A stretch of 8,492 bases of DNA from UBA9410 sp036123585 (GTDB lineage: Bacteria > Actinomycetota > Acidimicrobiia > Acidimicrobiales > MedAcidi-G1). Below the pieces are notes generated by a model. It made no database searches. It had not been told where the DNA came from and saw only the letters and a list, made by a program, of their open reading frames with translations. Every line of letters begins with the position of its first letter. The stretch's first letter is position 1. The stretch spans positions 1 through 8,492 of the forward strand of contig JAZADN010000103.1 in NCBI GenBank assembly GCA_036123585.1, written 5' to 3'. Shown one piece after another: positions 6,652 through 8,492 of this stretch. A program made the position numbers and the translations under genes.

Positions 6652-7406
6652 CGGACGAAGCGTTGGTATGCCCGGTTAGTGAACTCCACCTCGAAACCGA
6701 GGTCCCGGTACATGCGGCGGGCCGGGCGGTTGTCTGACTCCACGTAGAGAATTGCGTGGCGCAGACCCCGGTCTGCCAGGTGGGCCAGGCCAGCCAGAGT
6801 GAGCTCGCGCCCCAGGCCCCGGCCGTGGTGCTCGGGATCGACGGCGATGGCGTAGATCTCACCGAGCACCGGCGACTCGTCGTCGTGGACCTTCGTCCAG
6901 CAAAAGCCAGTGATGGTCCCTTGCTCCTCCAGTATTAGGAAGCCTTGGGGGTCATACCAAGGTTCGGACTGCTTGGCAGCGAGGTCGTCTTGCGTCATGT
7001 CACCCTGTTCGGGATGCCAGTCGAAGGCCCGGTTGTTGACGTCGAGGAAAGCGTCGGCGTCGGCGTCGGTGTACGCCCGGACATCCAGATCAGTGGGCAG
7101 TGCGGGGAGTTCCCTTCTTAGCCGGACGAGGTCACGCCACGGCACGAAGCCAGCCCGAGTGGGAGTCTCGTCGCTCTGGTCATCGACCCGCTCGATCCAA
7201 TACTCGAGGCGTCCACCTCCCTCGAGCACGACGGCTTGGGTGGCGGCCTCCAACATACGACGGCCCCGTTCGGCGGGGGTCCCTAGCTCGTCAGTCGGGT
7301 CGCCGGGCTCACCGAGGTCACCGAGGTCCAACTCGACCAACCAGCGTTCGGCGTCGCCGGTCAGGGTGACAGCGTCGATCCCGTCCGAGACGGTCAGGTC
7401 GGCCAT
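6648..7406 (-). CDS. mshD: Mycothiol acetyltransferase (mycothiol synthase)
   Basis: This 252-residue GNAT protein should acetylate the cysteine amine of Cys-GlcN-Ins with acetyl-CoA, the last step in making mycothiol, the main low-molecular-weight thiol of actinobacteria. The C-terminal GNAT domain (about 107-252) carries MshD-specific blocks: VNNRAF at 123-128, HPEQGDMTQDDL at 131-142, EPW at 148-150, FCWTKVH at 168-174, GEIYAIAVDPEHHGRGLG at 182-199 with the acetyl-CoA loop, and LYVESDN at 220-226. The N-terminal GNAT-like half is short and poorly conserved, and contains a Gly/Asp/Glu/Pro-rich stretch at 27-40; the whole protein is clearly shorter than the roughly 300-315 residues of mycobacterial MshD. 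The start is ATG 7406. The frame stays open upstream but only as antisense to nth. It leads the run mshD-rlmN-membrane protein-menG. No Shine-Dalgarno lies near the ATG (GGAGG is 21 nt away), but TAGCCT lies 8 nt before it. Confidence 0.88.
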   Translation of the reverse strand: MADLTVSDGIDAVTLTGDAERWLVELDLGDLGEPGDPTDELGTPAERGRRMLEAATQAVVLEGGGRLEYWIERVDDQSDETPTRAGFVPWRDLVRLRRELPALPTDLDVRAYTDADADAFLDVNNRAFDWHPEQGDMTQDDLAAKQSEPWYDPQGFLILEEQGTITGFCWTKVHDDESPVLGEIYAIAVDPEHHGRGLGRELTLAGLAHLADRGLRHAILYVESDNRPARRMYRDLGFEVEFTNRAYQRFVR

Positions 7407-7432
7407 GGTCGGCGAGGCTACCGTCGACCTCC
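7407..7432. promoter_or_regulatory. Candidate bidirectional leaderless promoter between mshD and nth
   Basis: The 26-nt gap has TA at its exact centre (7419-7420). On the plus strand this TA begins TACCGT (7419-7424), which ends 8 nt before the nth GTG. On the minus strand it begins TAGCCT (7420-7415), which ends 8 nt before the mshD ATG. Both fit the TAnnnT -10 pattern and neither gene has a properly spaced Shine-Dalgarno. About 16 of the 26 bases obey dyad symmetry. Any -35 contacts would fall inside the opposite coding sequence. This is a pattern-based inference with no experimental support. Confidence 0.45.
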
Positions 7433-8074
7433 GTGGGACGACCGAGGTCACCGAAGGGACGAGCCGCTGAGACGCACCGGCGGCTGGCGGACGAGTACCC
7501 AGAGGCAGTGTGCGAGTTGGATCATGAGGACCCGTTCCAGTTGCTGGCGGCGACGATCCTGTCAGCCCAATGCACCGACAAGCGGGTGAACATGGTGACC
7601 CCGAACCTGTTTGCCGCCTACCCGAATCCGGAGGCTCTGGCCGGGGCGGTGCTCCACGAGTTGGAGGAGATAGTTCGATCCACCGGCTTCTACGCCAGCA
7701 AGGCGAAGAACCTGCTGGGGATGGCCCAGCGCCTGGTCGAGGTATATGACGGCGTGGTGCCCGGGGAGATGGACGACCTGACGTCGTTGCCGGGTGTTGG
7801 CCGCAAGACGGCCAACGTGGTGCGGAGCGTGGCCCTTGACCTGCCAGGCCTTCCTGTGGACACCCACGTGGGTCGCTTGTCGAGGCGGCTTGGGATGACG
7901 ACGGAGACAGACCCGGTGAAGGTCGAGTTCGAGTTGAATCCGATGGTGCCGGCTTCGGAGCGGGGGACATTCAGCCTGCGGCTCATCCTCCACGGGAGGC
8001 GGGTCTGCCCGAGTAGGAAGCCGCAGTGCGGGGAATGTGTCCTCCAGGACTTCTGTCCGGCAAGCGAGGTCTGA
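7433..8074 (+). CDS. nth: Endonuclease III (base-excision repair DNA glycosylase/AP lyase)
   Basis: This 213-residue HhH-GPD glycosylase removes oxidised pyrimidines and nicks the abasic site. The helix-hairpin-helix is LPGVGRKTA at 119-127 with catalytic Lys125, and the essential aspartate is D143 in PVDTHV. LLAATILSAQCTDKRVN at 37-53 matches the family block with the intercalating glutamine Q46. The C-terminal iron-sulfur loop is complete: C192, C199, C202 and C208 in a C-x6-C-x2-C-x5-C spacing, followed by only five residues. Length matches the usual 210-250. The start is GTG 7433, since no other in-frame start gives a sensible N-terminus. There is no clear Shine-Dalgarno; a TAnnnT hexamer 8 nt upstream suggests leaderless expression. 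The gene is divergent from mshD across 26 nt, which puts a DNA-oxidation repair gene back to back with a redox-thiol gene. A palindromic terminator lies 167 nt after the stop. Confidence 0.95.
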   Translation: MGRPRSPKGRAAETHRRLADEYPEAVCELDHEDPFQLLAATILSAQCTDKRVNMVTPNLFAAYPNPEALAGAVLHELEEIVRSTGFYASKAKNLLGMAQRLVEVYDGVVPGEMDDLTSLPGVGRKTANVVRSVALDLPGLPVDTHVGRLSRRLGMTTETDPVKVEFELNPMVPASERGTFSLRLILHGRRVCPSRKPQCGECVLQDFCPASEV

Positions 8075-8142
8075 GCGGTGTCTCGCGGGACGGGAAGTCC
8101 ATCGACGACTCGGCTATGACCGATGTCACAAGGGAGCTTGTT

Positions 8143-8235
8143 GCGGATCTTTTCTAGTCCGCGCCGGATTGGGTAGGTTCCGATTTGCCAGGTCCCGCTA
8201 CCTGGCCGGCGAGGACAGGGTTCCCGCCACCTACC
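8143..8235 (+). other. Structured 3' untranslated region or possible small RNA after nth
   Basis: In the gene-free stretch after nth I can pair GCGGA (8143-8147) with TCCGC (8158-8162), then GGTAGGT (8172-8178) with ACCTACC (8229-8235). The second helix encloses a hairpin CCAGGT (8188-8193)/ACCTGG (8200-8205), plus a possible GGCG (8208-8211)/CGCC (8225-8228) helix, giving a three-way junction. The strong terminator hairpin follows 6 nt later. I match it to no known RNA family. It may simply be a structured 3' UTR of nth. No convincing separate promoter is visible. Confidence 0.3.
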
Positions 8236-8241
8236 TCGCCC

Positions 8242-8275
8242 GCTCGGCGCCCCTTGGGGCGCCGAGCCCCGTTTT
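8242..8275 (+). terminator. Rho-independent terminator of nth
   Basis: GCTCGGCGCCCC (8242-8253) and GGGGCGCCGAGC (8256-8267) are perfect reverse complements separated by TT, so in practice an 11-bp stem with a CTTG loop. CCCCG and a TTTT run (8272-8275) follow, giving a modest T-tract on the plus strand only. It lies between the convergent nth and the small minus-strand gene. On the minus strand no T-tract follows, so it acts best for nth. Confidence 0.8.
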
Positions 8276-8288
8276 GACCGGGGCACCC

Positions 8289-8480
8289 TCAGGACCGGCG
8301 AGTCCGGGTCAATTCTCGCAGGGCGGCCCGCAAATGGCGTTCGACCTCCAACAGACCTGATCGATCATCGGATCGCTCGCCATCATCGGGGGTCGATGCC
8401 AACTCCTCCACTCGCTGGGCCAAGTCGGTCAACTGGGCGGTGATCGAGGAGAGCTCAGCCTGATTCATCCCATGGCTCAT
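8289..8480 (-). CDS. Small coiled-coil protein of unknown function
   Basis: This 63-residue hydrophilic protein has no family that I recognise. Residues 8-29 (AELSSITAQLTDLAQRVEEL region) and 42-58 (GLLEVERHLRAALREL region) show a regular spacing of Leu, Ile and Val typical of amphipathic or coiled-coil helices. They are separated by an acidic Pro/Asp/Ser-rich linker, and the tail RTRRS is basic. It has no signal peptide or cysteines. ATG 8480 is immediately preceded by GGTGGA, too close for a normal Shine-Dalgarno. ATG 8468 (residue 5) has the same GGTGGA 12 nt upstream and is a plausible alternative. It converges on nth, and its partners upstream are outside the window. The clean helix-linker-helix design and the lack of a competing gene support it as real, but short proteins of this type are easily over-called. 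Confidence 0.6.
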   Translation of the reverse strand: MSHGMNQAELSSITAQLTDLAQRVEELASTPDDGERSDDRSGLLEVERHLRAALRELTRTRRS

Positions 8481-8492
8481 TCCACCAGTCTG

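Noticed and set aside
5998..6747. 249-residue plus-strand open frame across rlmN and mshD
   Set aside because: It is antisense to two clearly identified genes, with no domain or ribosome binding site.
7311..7454. Exact 14-nt repeat ACCGAGGTCACCGA at 7311-7324 and 7441-7454
   Set aside because: Both copies lie in coding sequence made of similar GC-rich codons, and one is part of a local 9-nt tandem duplication. Two copies are too few to argue for an operator.
7407..7970. Open frame extending mshD upstream by about 188 residues
   Set aside because: It is antisense to nth, rich in Pro, Ser and Arg, and has no recognisable domain. The ATG at 7406 gives a sensible protein.
8188..8235. tRNA or tmRNA-like 3' end (GGTTCCCGCCACC looks like a T-arm and acceptor)
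   Set aside because: There is no proper 7-nt T loop, the candidate anticodon loop has 6 or 8 bases, and no matching acceptor 5' strand or tmRNA tag region is present.
1..8492. Search for CRISPR arrays, insertion sequences, integrases, toxin-antitoxin or defence genes
   Set aside because: No spaced repeats, terminal inverted repeats or matching proteins are visible. Nearly all of the sequence is accounted for by housekeeping genes.

Overview
This is a GC-rich bacterial window that most likely comes from an actinobacterium (Actinomycetota). The lineage evidence is functional. The window has a mycothiol synthase (mshD), and mycothiol is an actinobacterial thiol. It has a luciferase-like oxidoreductase of the F420-linked Rv1855c type, and two menaquinone genes (menA, menG). 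GTG starts are common and most genes lack a clear Shine-Dalgarno sequence. A deep-branching group such as the Acidimicrobiia would fit, but that is inference from the general look of the proteins and is not proven by the sequence.

Layout, left to right. (1) 1-252: 3' end of a thiolase gene (+), followed by a small GC-rich hairpin. (2) 377-1342: LLM-class oxidoreductase (+) with a good ribosome binding site. (3) 1426-3447: a long YyaL/SPATA20-type thioredoxin-domain protein (-), convergent with the oxidoreductase. (4) 3526-4389: menA (+), divergent from the SPATA20-type gene. (5) 4409-7406: a four-gene minus-strand run transcribed in the order mshD, rlmN, a 111-residue membrane protein, menG. 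mshD and rlmN share an ATGA stop/start overlap. menG converges on menA with a 19-nt gap. (6) 7433-8074: nth, endonuclease III (+), divergent from mshD across only 26 nt. (7) 8075-8288: a gene-free stretch with several hairpins, ending in a perfect palindromic hairpin that looks like the nth terminator. (8) 8289-8480: a small coiled-coil protein (-). No gene-free stretch exceeds 300 bases.

Taken together the window is a housekeeping neighbourhood: menaquinone synthesis (MenA prenylates DHNA, MenG methylates the product), thiol redox balance (mycothiol), rRNA modification (RlmN) and repair of oxidised bases (Nth). I see no CRISPR array, mobile element, phage gene, toxin-antitoxin pair, tRNA or rRNA, and no evidence for a new defence or biosynthetic system.

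The most interesting signal is small. The 26-nt gap between mshD and nth has a TA dinucleotide at its exact centre. That TA is shared by two opposing TAnnnT -10-like hexamers, each ending 8 nt before its start codon, which suggests a symmetric bidirectional promoter giving leaderless (or nearly leaderless) mRNAs in both directions. Similar TAnnnT-like boxes 6-7 nt before the SPATA20-type and menA starts fit the same expression style.
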